From Sphingobium naphthae (lineage in GTDB: Bacteria > Pseudomonadota > Alphaproteobacteria > Sphingomonadales > Sphingomonadaceae): a stretch of DNA of 38,142 nt. The position numbers and the translations under genes were made by a program. The DNA lies in contig NZ_JAJGNO010000018.1 of assembly GCF_020782235.1 (NCBI RefSeq), positions 1 to 38,142 of the forward strand, written 5' to 3'. The notes beneath the pieces are model-generated. The model was not told where the DNA came from. It did no database searches and saw only the letters and a program-made list of their open reading frames with translations. This document shows, piece by piece, positions 1 to 8,013 of this stretch; position 1 is the stretch's first letter, and each line of letters starts with the position of its first letter.

Positions 1-76
1 GGGACGAGTTCAACATGGGTCAATTCTCAGCGGAAATTTACGCCCTACCCGGGTCACTTCTCAGTGGAAATCAACA
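1..76. mobile_element. Right end of an IS21-family insertion sequence (body lies left of the window)
   Basis: Bases 47-76 are an exact 30-bp inverted copy of 38067-38096. The element ends in CA-3' at base 76, and the partner begins with TG-5' at 38067, the TG...CA termini usual for IS21-family elements. A degenerate second copy of the GGGTCACTTCTCAGTGGAAA motif lies at 17-38, the multiple sub-terminal repeats typical of this family. No istA or istB is visible, so the body must lie outside the window. The last 16 bases form the 3' end and stop codon of the tolC-like gene. Confidence 0.8.
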
Positions 77-1296
77 GTCCCCCCAAAGGTAAAGACGAGC
101 CGCACGGCATCGCGCGCGACCTCGGCCTCCCTGTCGAGCAATTGCAATTCGCCGTCGGCGAGCATGGACTGGGCTTCGATCACATCAAGCAGCCCGGCGC
201 GGCCCGCGCCATAGCTGGCGGTTTCAAGGTCTGCCCGGCTGCGCGCCAGCGGCAGCAATATGTCCCGCGCGCGCATCCACTGGTCATGGTGCATGACATG
301 ATCGGCGAGACCCGCTTCCAGATCGGCAAGGAGCGTTCGGCGCATATCCTCCTGCTGGGCCAGCGAAGCGCTTGCGCTCGCCGTGCTGGCGGCGATCATC
401 GGGTCTTGCCGGTGCTTTGCAAAAAGGGGCAGGCTGACCGTGACGCCTGCCGAAACCATGTCGCCATAGCGGTCAGCCCTGCGCTGATAGGCAACGTCGA
501 AGCCCCAATCGGGGCGTTTATCGGCGCGGGCGACCGCAACATCCGCCTCGGCCTGGGCGACCCGCGCATGGGCCACGCCAAGATCGGGATGCGTTGCTAT
601 CGCGGCGCGCAGGGCCTCCGCGTCGACAGGGAGCATGGGAATGTCGCCGACGGTTTCGGGCGACGGTTCGCCTGTCCAGCGGAAGAGGAGAGCCCGCTGG
701 CGTCCCACATCAGCCGCAAGTTCGCTCCTCCGGTCTTCCAGGGCCGCAAGTGACTGCCGCACCTGCAATGTCTGCGCGGGGCGCGCCGTACCCGAGATGA
801 TGCCCGTCTTCGCCGTGGCGGGAAGGGGAGCGAGCCGGGCAAGGATCGCATTGATGGCTGCGAGACGGCGCTCAGCGCTGGCGAGATCGATCCACGCCAG
901 CGCCGTCGCGACCTTGACCCGCCGGCCCTCCGACAGCAGCGCCGCTTCGGCAGCCTGGATATCTGTCTGCGCCCGCGTTTCGCGCGCATGGCGCTTGGCG
1001 GCATTGGAAACTTCCTGCGAGATTCCTACCCGGGCCATCGTCATGCTGTCTTGAACGAAACTGCCTGCCGGCGGACCCGATACCGGGAAATTGTCGATCC
1101 CAAGCCCGAACTTGGGATCGGGAAGCTGTCCAGCAGCGGGCAAGGCCGAGCGGCGTGCATCGGCCTCCAGCGCCTTTGCTGCAAGCGAGGGAGCCTGCGC
1201 TTCGGCACGCGCTAGCGCCTCCTCGAAGCGAAGAGGCCCAGCAAGGGCGGCTGTCGGCATCGCAAACAGCGGCACGACGAGGAAAAGGGTGCGCAT
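61..1296 (-). CDS. TolC/CusC-family outer-membrane efflux protein, C-terminus fused to IS end
   Basis: This is an outer-membrane factor of the heavy-metal RND type (CusC/CzcC group), the channel through which a tripartite pump exports metal. The start at 1296 is preferred over upstream codons: GGGAG lies six bases ahead and translation opens directly with a signal peptide (MRTLFLVVPLFAMPTAALAG). The rest is helical, Ala/Arg-rich and about 411 aa, the normal family size, with the duplicated long-helix pattern of TolC. The last residues (VDFH) and the TGA stop come from the IS21-family terminus, so a few native residues are probably missing. No cusA or cusB is in the window; in related loci they lie beside tolC, so the IS may have separated them. 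It ends the leftward copper operon. Confidence 0.88.
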   Translation of the reverse strand: MRTLFLVVPLFAMPTAALAGPLRFEEALARAEAQAPSLAAKALEADARRSALPAAGQLPDPKFGLGIDNFPVSGPPAGSFVQDSMTMARVGISQEVSNAAKRHARETRAQTDIQAAEAALLSEGRRVKVATALAWIDLASAERRLAAINAILARLAPLPATAKTGIISGTARPAQTLQVRQSLAALEDRRSELAADVGRQRALLFRWTGEPSPETVGDIPMLPVDAEALRAAIATHPDLGVAHARVAQAEADVAVARADKRPDWGFDVAYQRRADRYGDMVSAGVTVSLPLFAKHRQDPMIAASTASASASLAQQEDMRRTLLADLEAGLADHVMHHDQWMRARDILLPLARSRADLETASYGAGRAGLLDVIEAQSMLADGELQLLDREAEVARDAVRLVFTFGGTVDFH

Positions 1297-1422
1297 GAAC
1301 ATCTCCCGTTCGGGAGTCCCCGGCACGCGATCACAGAGCTGCCAACGCGGCGCCGACGCGGGATTTTGATCCCACGCCGACGCCGTGCGCCTGGCCTTGC
1401 TCTTATGGCCGGGAACCCGAGA

Positions 1423-1695
1423 TTAGCCGGCCGAAGGCTTGTCGTGGCCACGATGCATGGTGGCCATGCAATCGTCAGCGCTCATCTGCATCATATCGCA
1501 GTTGCAGTTCGCCATCTGCGCATGATCCGCAACCCAGACCCGCTTCTGGGCCGGACCCGTCGCGCGCGGACCATATTGCGGCACCGATCGCCATTCATAA
1601 TGGCCTTGGGCAGACCCGTGCGAAGCATCTGCCAGGGCAGGCGCGGTAAAGCTGAAGGCGGCCGTCATGGCAGCCAGAATCATCATCTTGTTCAT
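1423..1695 (-). CDS. Small secreted Cys/Met/His-rich protein
   Basis: A 90-aa protein starting at ATG 1695, with AAGGA eight bases upstream. An N-terminal signal peptide (MNKMMILAAMTAAFSFTAPA) predicts periplasmic export. The C-terminal third is dense in possible soft-metal ligands: CNCDMMQMSADDCMATMHRGH-like residues within about positions 62-84. No named family is recognised. Its place in the copper operon and its ligand content suggest a periplasmic copper-binding accessory protein, which is inference. It lies between tolC and another small secreted protein on the same strand. Confidence 0.6.
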   Translation of the reverse strand: MNKMMILAAMTAAFSFTAPALADASHGSAQGHYEWRSVPQYGPRATGPAQKRVWVADHAQMANCNCDMMQMSADDCMATMHRGHDKPSAG

Positions 1696-1771
1696 CACGA
1701 ATATCCTTGTCTGAATTGAAGAGGTCACGCCGCCACGCAAAGATGCGCGTGTGCCGGACACATAAGTTCAA

Positions 1772-2134
1772 TCAGCCAAGAATCGTGGGGGGGGCCGGAT
1801 CGGGCGCGAAAGACTTGCCTATCAGGACGGTATCGGTCGGCCAAAAGCCTAGTATCCCATAAACGCGAGCCTGGGGAATGTCCGTGGAAAAGTCGGCGGT
1901 GACCAATGGAACTACGCATCCCATGGCGGCGATGCAGTCGAGCGTAAGGCCGTTGCAAGGCTGCTTTTCAGGCGCGGGTTTCTGCTTGGCCATCATTGCC
2001 ATGCAATCCGCGTCCATCGCCATCGCCTTTGGCGCGGCTATCGCCGTCGGCACACTCCGCGCCGCCCCCATCTGGGCTCCAAAGAGACCAAATAGCGCTC
2101 CGATCAGAAGCAGGGAGGTGAGAAAACGTTTCAC
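1772..2134 (-). CDS. Small secreted hypothetical protein of the copper operon
   Basis: About 120 aa when started at GTG 2134; a TTG at 2152 in the same frame would add six residues. No clear Shine-Dalgarno separates the two, but the GTG places a classic signal peptide (MKRFLTSLLLIGALFGLFGA) at the N-terminus. The mature part has scattered Cys and Met residues (DADCMAMMAKQ, LDCIAAMGC) and ends in a Pro-rich tail. It matches no family I can name. Neighbours on both sides are secreted metal-related proteins on the same strand, so a periplasmic role linked to copper is likely but unproven. Confidence 0.55.
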   Translation of the reverse strand: MKRFLTSLLLIGALFGLFGAQMGAARSVPTAIAAPKAMAMDADCMAMMAKQKPAPEKQPCNGLTLDCIAAMGCVVPLVTADFSTDIPQARVYGILGFWPTDTVLIGKSFAPDPAPPTILG

Positions 2135-2184
2135 GGCAAGTATTTCTAGCAAAAGCCCAGTTCAGAACCAAATGAAGATTAGCC

Positions 2185-2637
2185 TTAATGGCGAGCGAAG
2201 ATGCGCTGGCCTGAAGATCCGAATGCAATCACGACATAGGGCTGCGCCCGCTGGCCGGGTACTTCCATGCCAGGTGAGCCGATCGGCATTCCTGAAACCG
2301 CGAGGCCGCTAACACCGCGGGGACGCTGCGCCAGAAGCCGTTTCATGTCGGCGACCGGGACATGGCCCTCGAAAACGAGCCCATCGATCACCGCAGTATG
2401 GCAGGAGGAGAGCGGTGATGGAACGCCCCGCGCACGTTGGAAAGCGGTGCGGGAGCGATCATCGACGATTCTGACAGAACGTCCAAATTGCGCTCGCACC
2501 TGTTCAGCCCATTTCTCGCAGCAGCCGCAACCAGGATCCCGGTGGATGAGGATTGGAGCGGCGGCAACCGCGCCAGTGGTCATCATCATCACCAAGCTTA
2601 CAAGCGCAGATTTTATGGTGATAGCTTTCATCGTCAT
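2185..2637 (-). CDS. DUF411 family periplasmic protein
   Basis: About 150 aa; start taken at ATG 2637 (GTG 2643 and ATG 2631 are alternatives), with AGGG about ten bases upstream. After a signal peptide the protein carries HRDPGCGCCEKWAEQV, the conserved Cys-rich core of DUF411 proteins, then SPLSSCHTAVIDGLVFEGHV and GLAVSGMPIGSPGME, both typical of the family. DUF411 proteins recur in copper and silver resistance loci and are thought to bind metal in the periplasm. Here the gene lies between a DUF305 gene and two small secreted proteins in the leftward copper operon. Confidence 0.85.
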   Translation of the reverse strand: MTMKAITIKSALVSLVMMMTTGAVAAAPILIHRDPGCGCCEKWAEQVRAQFGRSVRIVDDRSRTAFQRARGVPSPLSSCHTAVIDGLVFEGHVPVADMKRLLAQRPRGVSGLAVSGMPIGSPGMEVPGQRAQPYVVIAFGSSGQRIFARH

Positions 2638-2657
2638 TTTCACTCTGCCCTGTTGTC

Positions 2658-3254
2658 TTATTTGATCGGTTGCAGCGTATCTATGCCGGTGCTCTGATCT
2701 GTCTGCGGGGGCGGCGGGGCGACTTGGCGGTCACGATAGGATGCGAGGTCCGGGGCATCTGCTGCGGGAGGGTTTTGCTCCAACCTTGCGATCATCGCCT
2801 TCATTTGTGCGATTTCTCGAACCTGCGCATCGATGATGCCATCAGCAAGTTTTCGGACTTCCGGATCCTTGATGTGCGCGCGTTCGCTGGTCATGATCGC
2901 AATGGAGTGGTGCGGGATCATCGCTTTCATGTATGACACATCGTCCACGGTTTCTTGGCTGCGTACCAGCCAAAGTGCGATCGCAAATATAACGAGGCTC
3001 GCCGTTGTGATCGCGATGTTTACGCGCGTGTTCTTGTACATGCTCCACATGAAGCCGAGCATGATGATCGCCATTGTCGCGCCCATGACGACAGCCATCC
3101 AACTTCTCGTCTGGCTGAAAGCCAGATGGCTCAATGCATAGGTGTTGAGATACATGAGTCCGAACATGACGATGGTCGAAGTGGCGATCATCGCGGCGAA
3201 GCGGCCATATCCCATCTTCATTGGATGATGCTTTTGATCGTCATGCTGGTCCAT
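2658..3254 (-). CDS. DUF305 domain membrane protein
   Basis: 198 aa from ATG 3254, which has GAGGAA at good spacing; the longer upstream reading lacks a ribosome site. The N-terminus is His/Gln-rich and cytoplasmic-looking (MDQHDDQKHHPMKMG). Three hydrophobic segments follow at roughly residues 15-40, 48-70 and 75-95. The C-terminal domain has MIPHHSIAIMTSERA and later VREIAQMKAMI, the DUF305 signature with its paired His. DUF305 proteins are ferritin-like helical domains common in copper-resistance loci. The tail is Pro-rich. It lies between copB and the DUF411 gene. Confidence 0.85.
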   Translation of the reverse strand: MDQHDDQKHHPMKMGYGRFAAMIATSTIVMFGLMYLNTYALSHLAFSQTRSWMAVVMGATMAIIMLGFMWSMYKNTRVNIAITTASLVIFAIALWLVRSQETVDDVSYMKAMIPHHSIAIMTSERAHIKDPEVRKLADGIIDAQVREIAQMKAMIARLEQNPPAADAPDLASYRDRQVAPPPPQTDQSTGIDTLQPIK

Positions 3255-3313
3255 CTGTCGTTCCTCTCTTGCAGTCCTTTTGACGTGATGAACGTCTCGG
3301 CGTTCATTCAGCT

Positions 3314-4525
3314 TCAAAACCAGATCCGGACACCCGCGACAAAGTTCGTTGAGGTTGGATCTTCACCGTCGGCGCGCGCATATCGAGCGGTCTGTCCGGT
3401 CTTAGCGTCATAGGACACGCCGACATAGGGCGCGAACTGACGGGTGATCTCGTAGCGAAGGCGCAGTCCGAGCTCGGCGCTGGATAGGCCCGCGCCGATG
3501 TGATTTTCGGGCACATCTTGGGCGGAAAAATTGAGCTCTGCCCTTGGCTGCAAGACCAGGCGCTGTGTGATGCGCTGATCATAATAACCTTCAAGGCGCC
3601 CGAGCAGGTCTCCTTTGTTCGACAGAAAGAGCGCGCCCTCCACTTCGAACCAATACGGAGCGAGGCCCTCAAAGCCGATTGTGGCATAGGTTCTCGACGG
3701 ACTAGGCTTGAAGTCCTGGCGGATACCCGCCTGAAGGTTGAAATATGGGCCGATCGCTCGGCTGTATAGCGCCTGGATTTCAGCGCTCTCCAACCGTTCG
3801 CCAAATGCCCCTTCGCCTTCCGATTTTAACGTCAGGCGATTGATGTCCCCGCCGAACCAGGCTTCGCCATCCCAGCGATAGCCGTCGCGACCTTCGACCA
3901 CGCGATATTCGGCAAGATTGAACATCACCTGAGAGAAGGATTGCCCGCCCTGTTCGCGCATCATCGCCATTCGCGACTGTGCCATGTCCGCGGCCGGGAA
4001 CTGCCTTTCGGCATAATGGTCCATCGGCGGCGTGGGTGCCGGGGCATTTCCCGCCGGAAGAGCGGTTCCGGTCATTTCCATGGCTTGCATGGCCTCCATG
4101 TCGTGACCGGCGTGCTCGCTCGACATGTTCATGCCCTGCATGTCGTCTGCCTTCGGCGTAGAACCGCTATTGCTCATGTTCATGCCCGGCATGGCGCTAT
4201 GATCCATTGCCGGCATTGCCTTGTCGTTCACCGGACCCGCTTGGGGCATCGCCATCCCAGGCATGGCCGAATGATCCATGCCTTCCATGCTGTGATTGGC
4301 GGCAGGCTTTGCGGGCGCCGCTCGTCTTGGCGCAGCCCCCCTTTGCGCGGGCTTCCGGGAAGCCGGCTTTTTTGCGCGCTTCACTGGCGCGGGCTTCTTC
4401 GCCGGCATCGTCATGCCGGGCATGCTGGAATGGTCCATGCCCTGCATCGACTGACCTTGAGCGATCGTGGGCATGGCGAGCAGCATCGCCGAACCGGCGA
4501 ACAGTGCCGTCAGAGAGCGCTTCAT
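3314..4525 (-). CDS. copB: Copper resistance protein B (outer membrane)
   Basis: 403 aa from ATG 4525, which overlaps the stop of the upstream multicopper oxidase gene as ATGA, so translation is probably coupled. A signal peptide is followed by a low-complexity half (about residues 25-180) rich in MDHSxMPGM-type units and an Ala/Lys/Pro/Arg stretch, a likely copper-storing linker. The C-terminal half is the CopB/PcoB beta-barrel domain, starting near HYAERQFPAADMAQSRMAMM and ending in GVRIWF with the terminal aromatic usual for outer-membrane proteins. CopB works with CopA to bind or sequester copper at the cell envelope. Confidence 0.95.
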   Translation of the reverse strand: MKRSLTALFAGSAMLLAMPTIAQGQSMQGMDHSSMPGMTMPAKKPAPVKRAKKPASRKPAQRGAAPRRAAPAKPAANHSMEGMDHSAMPGMAMPQAGPVNDKAMPAMDHSAMPGMNMSNSGSTPKADDMQGMNMSSEHAGHDMEAMQAMEMTGTALPAGNAPAPTPPMDHYAERQFPAADMAQSRMAMMREQGGQSFSQVMFNLAEYRVVEGRDGYRWDGEAWFGGDINRLTLKSEGEGAFGERLESAEIQALYSRAIGPYFNLQAGIRQDFKPSPSRTYATIGFEGLAPYWFEVEGALFLSNKGDLLGRLEGYYDQRITQRLVLQPRAELNFSAQDVPENHIGAGLSSAELGLRLRYEITRQFAPYVGVSYDAKTGQTARYARADGEDPTSTNFVAGVRIWF

Positions 4526-6510
4526 GCAGCCTCTCCCTTCGGACGGACGCTTACGACGCGCATCATCCCGGCGTGCATATGGTAGAGGAGGTGGCAATGG
4601 AATGCCCAGTCACCTACCGCATCTGCGGTAAAGTCCCATGTGACCTTGCCGCCAGGCTGCACGATGACCGTGTGTTTACGCGGCGCATGATCCCCATGCC
4701 CTGTGACCAACTCAAAGAAATGGCCGTGGATGTGGATCGGATGGCCCATCATGCTGTCATTTATAAGGTTGATCCGAACCCGCTCGCCTTCAATGAACGG
4801 GATCGGTTCATGAACATCAGACATCTTCTCGCCATCGAACGACCACATGAAACGCTCCATGTTGCCCGTCAGATGAATGTCGAGACTGCGGTCTGGCGCC
4901 CGGACATCCGGATTGCGTTCCAGCGCCATGAGATCCTTGTAGACAAGAACCTTATGGCCGACATTTTCGAGGCCCTGCCCGGGGTCACCGGTACGGTCCA
5001 TTGGCATGGGAGAGATCGTCTGGACGCCCGGTCCCCTCTTGACCTGCGGCGCCTTGGAGAAGTCGCGCATGTTCATCGGACCCATCTTCATGGACCCCAT
5101 ATCCATTCCCGGCATAGCGCCTTGCTGTCCGCTCATGGCGCCATGGTCCATGCCCGTCATTGCGCCGCCACTTGCGGCCATACCCGCCATATTGGAATGA
5201 TCCATCCCGGCCATTGCAGCGTGGTCCATACCGCCCATCGCATTTCCGCCAGCGGCGGCGTCCATTGCCATGGCACCGGCGCCCACGGTCGCAAGCTTCG
5301 CGGAAGGATTTTTTTCAGCAGTCGGATCGACGCCGCGCATCTGAGACATTCCGCCTCCCGACATGTCCATGCCTTCCATGCCCGGCATCGATGACATGTC
5401 CATCCCCATGTCTTTCATCGTGGCAAGCGGCCGCTCGCGCAGCGGCGGCACTTCGGCCGTCATGCCGGCGCGCGGCGCAAGCGTGGCACGCGCCATGCCT
5501 GAGCGGTCGACGGCTTCGCCGACGAGCGTGTACGCCCGATCATCGGGCGGGGTGACAATCACGTCGTAGGTTTCAGCCACACCGATCTGAAATTCATCGA
5601 CAGTAACCGGCCGGACGTTCTGACCGTCAGCCTGCACCACGCTAAGCGGAAGCCCTGGTATCCGTATGTTGAAGGTCGTCATCGCCGAAGCGTTGATAAA
5701 GCGCAGCCTGACCCGCTCGCCCGGCTTGAAGAGCGCTGTCCAGTTGTCGCGTGGTCCGTAGCCGTTGATGATGTAGGTGTATGCCGGCCCCGTAGCGTCG
5801 GAAATATCGGTCGGGTCCATCCGCATCTTGCCCCAGTCGAGGCGATCCTTGAGCGTCTGGTCGCGCCCGGAAAGCAGGCCGGCAAGCGTCTGACGCTGGA
5901 AGTTGAAATGGCCCGCGTCCACTTTCATCCGCCGGAAGATTGCTTCTGGCGAAATCGCGCTGTGATCGGCCAACACGATAACATGTTCGCGGTCATACTG
6001 GACTGGATCGACTCCCGCAGGATCGATGACGATCGGACCATAATGGCCGAGTTGCTCCTGGAGGCCCGAATGGCTGTGATACCAATAGGTACCGTTCTGA
6101 ATGATGGGGAACTCATAGACGAACGTGGATTTGGGCTGAATGCCGGGAAATGACACGCCCGGCACGCCGTCAAACTGCGGCGGGACAAGCACGCCATGCC
6201 AATGGATCGAGCTGTCCTCGTCAAGATCGTTGGTCACATGCAGACGAATCGTCTGCCCCTCGCGCAGCCGGACCAAAGGCGCAGGTACTGTTCCATTGAC
6301 CCCGATGGCGCGCATTTTCCGGCCATCGATCACCATCGTCTGCCTGGCGATTGTAAGAGCGATGTCGTTGCCCGAAACCGTGGGAAGCGGTTTGACGATA
6401 CCTGAGGAAACGGGCTGCGCCCACGCTGGCATCCAAGCGGAAAAGGCAAGGCCGCCACCGGCGAGCGTTGCGCTGCGGATCATATCGCGGCGGGTCAATA
6501 CCGGGGTCAT
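4522..6510 (-). CDS. copA: Copper resistance multicopper oxidase, CopA/PcoA type, Tat-exported
   Basis: 662 aa from ATG 6510 (GGGAG five bases upstream); earlier codons in frame lack a ribosome site. A twin-arginine signal (TRRDMIRSATLAGGG) exports the folded enzyme. Copper-ligand motifs are intact: IHWHG near residues 102-106, YHSHSG near 144-149, HPIHIHGHFFEL and HCHLLYHMHAGM near the C-terminus. A Met/His-rich insert (repeated MDHxxMxGM units, roughly residues 360-480) resembles that in CopB. PcoA/CopA oxidises Cu(I) in the periplasm. The gene follows the ECF sigma gene and overlaps copB by four bases. Confidence 0.96.
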   Translation of the reverse strand: MTPVLTRRDMIRSATLAGGGLAFSAWMPAWAQPVSSGIVKPLPTVSGNDIALTIARQTMVIDGRKMRAIGVNGTVPAPLVRLREGQTIRLHVTNDLDEDSSIHWHGVLVPPQFDGVPGVSFPGIQPKSTFVYEFPIIQNGTYWYHSHSGLQEQLGHYGPIVIDPAGVDPVQYDREHVIVLADHSAISPEAIFRRMKVDAGHFNFQRQTLAGLLSGRDQTLKDRLDWGKMRMDPTDISDATGPAYTYIINGYGPRDNWTALFKPGERVRLRFINASAMTTFNIRIPGLPLSVVQADGQNVRPVTVDEFQIGVAETYDVIVTPPDDRAYTLVGEAVDRSGMARATLAPRAGMTAEVPPLRERPLATMKDMGMDMSSMPGMEGMDMSGGGMSQMRGVDPTAEKNPSAKLATVGAGAMAMDAAAGGNAMGGMDHAAMAGMDHSNMAGMAASGGAMTGMDHGAMSGQQGAMPGMDMGSMKMGPMNMRDFSKAPQVKRGPGVQTISPMPMDRTGDPGQGLENVGHKVLVYKDLMALERNPDVRAPDRSLDIHLTGNMERFMWSFDGEKMSDVHEPIPFIEGERVRINLINDSMMGHPIHIHGHFFELVTGHGDHAPRKHTVIVQPGGKVTWDFTADAVGDWAFHCHLLYHMHAGMMRVVSVRPKGEAA

Positions 6511-6604
6511 GTAATCTCCCTTGCTCCATTCGGCGGACCCGGCTCGGAGAGCCTGCTTTATCCGCTGCATTCTCTCTGCCTTACGCATGAAACGGGCCGA
6601 ACCC

Positions 6605-7177
6605 TCATGGTTCGGCCAAAATTTCCGCAAGTCGCGTCCGTGCCCGGTACAATCGCGTTTCGACGGCCTTGCCGCTAATCGCGAGAGCGGCGGCGGTTTC
6701 CGCCTGTGTCATCCCTTCGACGGTTCGCAGCAAAAGAACCTCCCGTAGCGGCGCTGAAAGATTGGCCATGGCCGCGTTCAAGCGTTGCAACTCCAGTTTC
6801 CCGGCTGCGCTGTCATGGGCGGACGGGCTGTCATCGGCGATAGCTTCCCATTCCTGTTCGGGTGCCGCTGTGGCTAAGGTGAAAAACTGCCGCACCTTTT
6901 GGCGGCGCCGCCAATCGCGGCATTTGTTGATCGCGATCCGCGAAAGCCAGGCGCGCAGCGGGCGCTCCCCGTCATATTTCCGCAAATGGCCAAAGGCCGA
7001 CACGAAACAATCCTGGGTGAGATCAAGCGCCTCGTCAGCGTCGCCAACCAGGCCACGCACCAGACGAAAGATCGAGGTCTGATGCCGATTCATGATTTCA
7101 GCGAATGCCGCCTGCCGTCCACTCAGGGTCAGCGCAGCCAGTTCACCATCCGAAAACGCCGTGAAGTCGAGGCTCAC
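6605..7177 (-). CDS. ECF-type RNA polymerase sigma factor (CnrH-like)
   Basis: 190 aa. Region 2 is seen in RLVRGLVGDADEALDLTQDC and FGHLRKYDGERPLRAWLSRI; region 4 in PLREVLLLRTVEGMTQAETA followed by GKAVETRLYRARTRLAE. It starts with GTG 7177, overlapping the stop of the preceding sensor gene as GTGA. The two upstream genes resemble CnrX (periplasmic sensor) and CnrY (membrane anti-sigma), so this is most likely the sigma of a CnrYXH-type module. The next gene downstream is copA, so it probably drives the copper operon. In Cupriavidus the homologous module answers cobalt and nickel; copper is inferred here from context. Confidence 0.92.
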   Translation of the reverse strand: MSLDFTAFSDGELAALTLSGRQAAFAEIMNRHQTSIFRLVRGLVGDADEALDLTQDCFVSAFGHLRKYDGERPLRAWLSRIAINKCRDWRRRQKVRQFFTLATAAPEQEWEAIADDSPSAHDSAAGKLELQRLNAAMANLSAPLREVLLLRTVEGMTQAETAAALAISGKAVETRLYRARTRLAEILAEP

Positions 7178-7611
7178 CGCACATTGTCGGTGAGCGCATG
7201 GACCACCGCCTGGTCAAAAGTTCTGGCCTGATCCGGGCGAAGGATCTGGCGCATGGCGAAGATATGGCTGAGCGTTTCCTTTTGCAGTTCACCCATTGCC
7301 TGATGCGACCGATCGACGGCTGCGGCGACCCGTGGACCATTACCATGTTCGGCTTCGATTGCATCGGCAAGCCGCGCATTGTCAGCTCTCAGTTCAAGCT
7401 CCAGTGCTTGGCGGCGCACGGCAAAACGCTTCTCGAGAAGATCGATCTGGCGTTTCTGCCGGTCATCGAGATCGAGCTTGCTATGCAGAACGTCATGCAG
7501 CTCGACACCGGCGGGGGCCGGCTGCGGGAGGAAATGGCGTCCAAGCCACACACCGGCGATAGCCGCGACGAACGCGACAAGCGCGACCAAGAGAACCAGC
7601 CGCGCTTTCAC
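7174..7611 (-). CDS. CnrX/ZraP-like periplasmic heavy-metal sensor
   Basis: 145 aa with one N-terminal membrane segment (residues 4-22) and a helical periplasmic domain. The domain contains VELHDVLHSKLDLDDRQKRQ, then RSHQAMGELQKETLSHIFAM and QILRPDQARTFDQAV, the pattern of the metal-resistance family that includes CnrX and ZraP. His and Met in the first and third helices could bind metal. It begins with GTG 7611, overlapping the preceding anti-sigma gene by four bases, and its own stop overlaps the sigma gene start, so all three should be made together. It would hold the anti-sigma factor in check until metal binds. Confidence 0.85.
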   Translation of the reverse strand: MKARLVLLVALVAFVAAIAGVWLGRHFLPQPAPAGVELHDVLHSKLDLDDRQKRQIDLLEKRFAVRRQALELELRADNARLADAIEAEHGNGPRVAAAVDRSHQAMGELQKETLSHIFAMRQILRPDQARTFDQAVVHALTDNVR

Positions 7612-7889
7612 CGCGGACCTGCAAGCAAGGTGGACGGCGCAAGCGGGTTGGAAGGGCCGAAAGGGGACAAGGTGGCGGATGCTTCAGCGGGCGGCGTAAA
7701 ACCCGTGCTGGCGACACCCAACAGCACCGCAGCAAAGGCCGCGGTCATGCCCACTCTTAGTTGCGCGGCTATTGAGACTTGCGGTCGCGCCGCGAGCCGT
7801 TTGAAGACAGCCTCCTCCAATCCTGCAAGTCCAGGATGAACGGGGTCGGTGCGAAGGCGGCTCAAAAGCCCATCAAGGTCTGTAGTCAT
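7608..7889 (-). CDS. Small membrane anti-sigma factor (CnrY-like)
   Basis: About 93 aa from ATG 7889, with GGGAA upstream; GTG 7892 is one codon earlier. The N-terminal 45 residues are soluble and include HPGLAGLEEAVFKRLAAR, a short amphipathic stretch as in CnrY-type sigma-binding domains. A single membrane helix follows (about residues 44-64), then a short Pro/Ser-rich periplasmic tail. No strong sequence family is claimed. The assignment rests on size, topology and position at the head of a three-gene chain with a CnrX-like sensor and an ECF sigma factor. Confidence 0.75.
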   Translation of the reverse strand: MTTDLDGLLSRLRTDPVHPGLAGLEEAVFKRLAARPQVSIAAQLRVGMTAAFAAVLLGVASTGFTPPAEASATLSPFGPSNPLAPSTLLAGPR

Positions 7890-8013
7890 CACGAATTCCC
7901 ATCATTCAATCTCGCCTTTCGACGTTCCGACCAGCCTATCTTAACTTTCACCGCTCAAGCTGGAAATCGGTGTCTGTTCACGGGCCGTTCGTGCGTCGAC
8001 AGACCCGTGCGCT

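Noticed and set aside
64..753. 229-aa rightward reading frame opposite tolC
   Set aside because: Arg/Gly/Ala-rich product without domain or ribosome site; it is the complement of a well supported TolC gene in GC-rich DNA.
7890..7935. ECF-type promoter with CGGAAC (minus strand, 7924-7929) before the anti-sigma gene
   Set aside because: A -10 element at the right distance would place the transcript start downstream of the ribosome site, so the match is probably chance.
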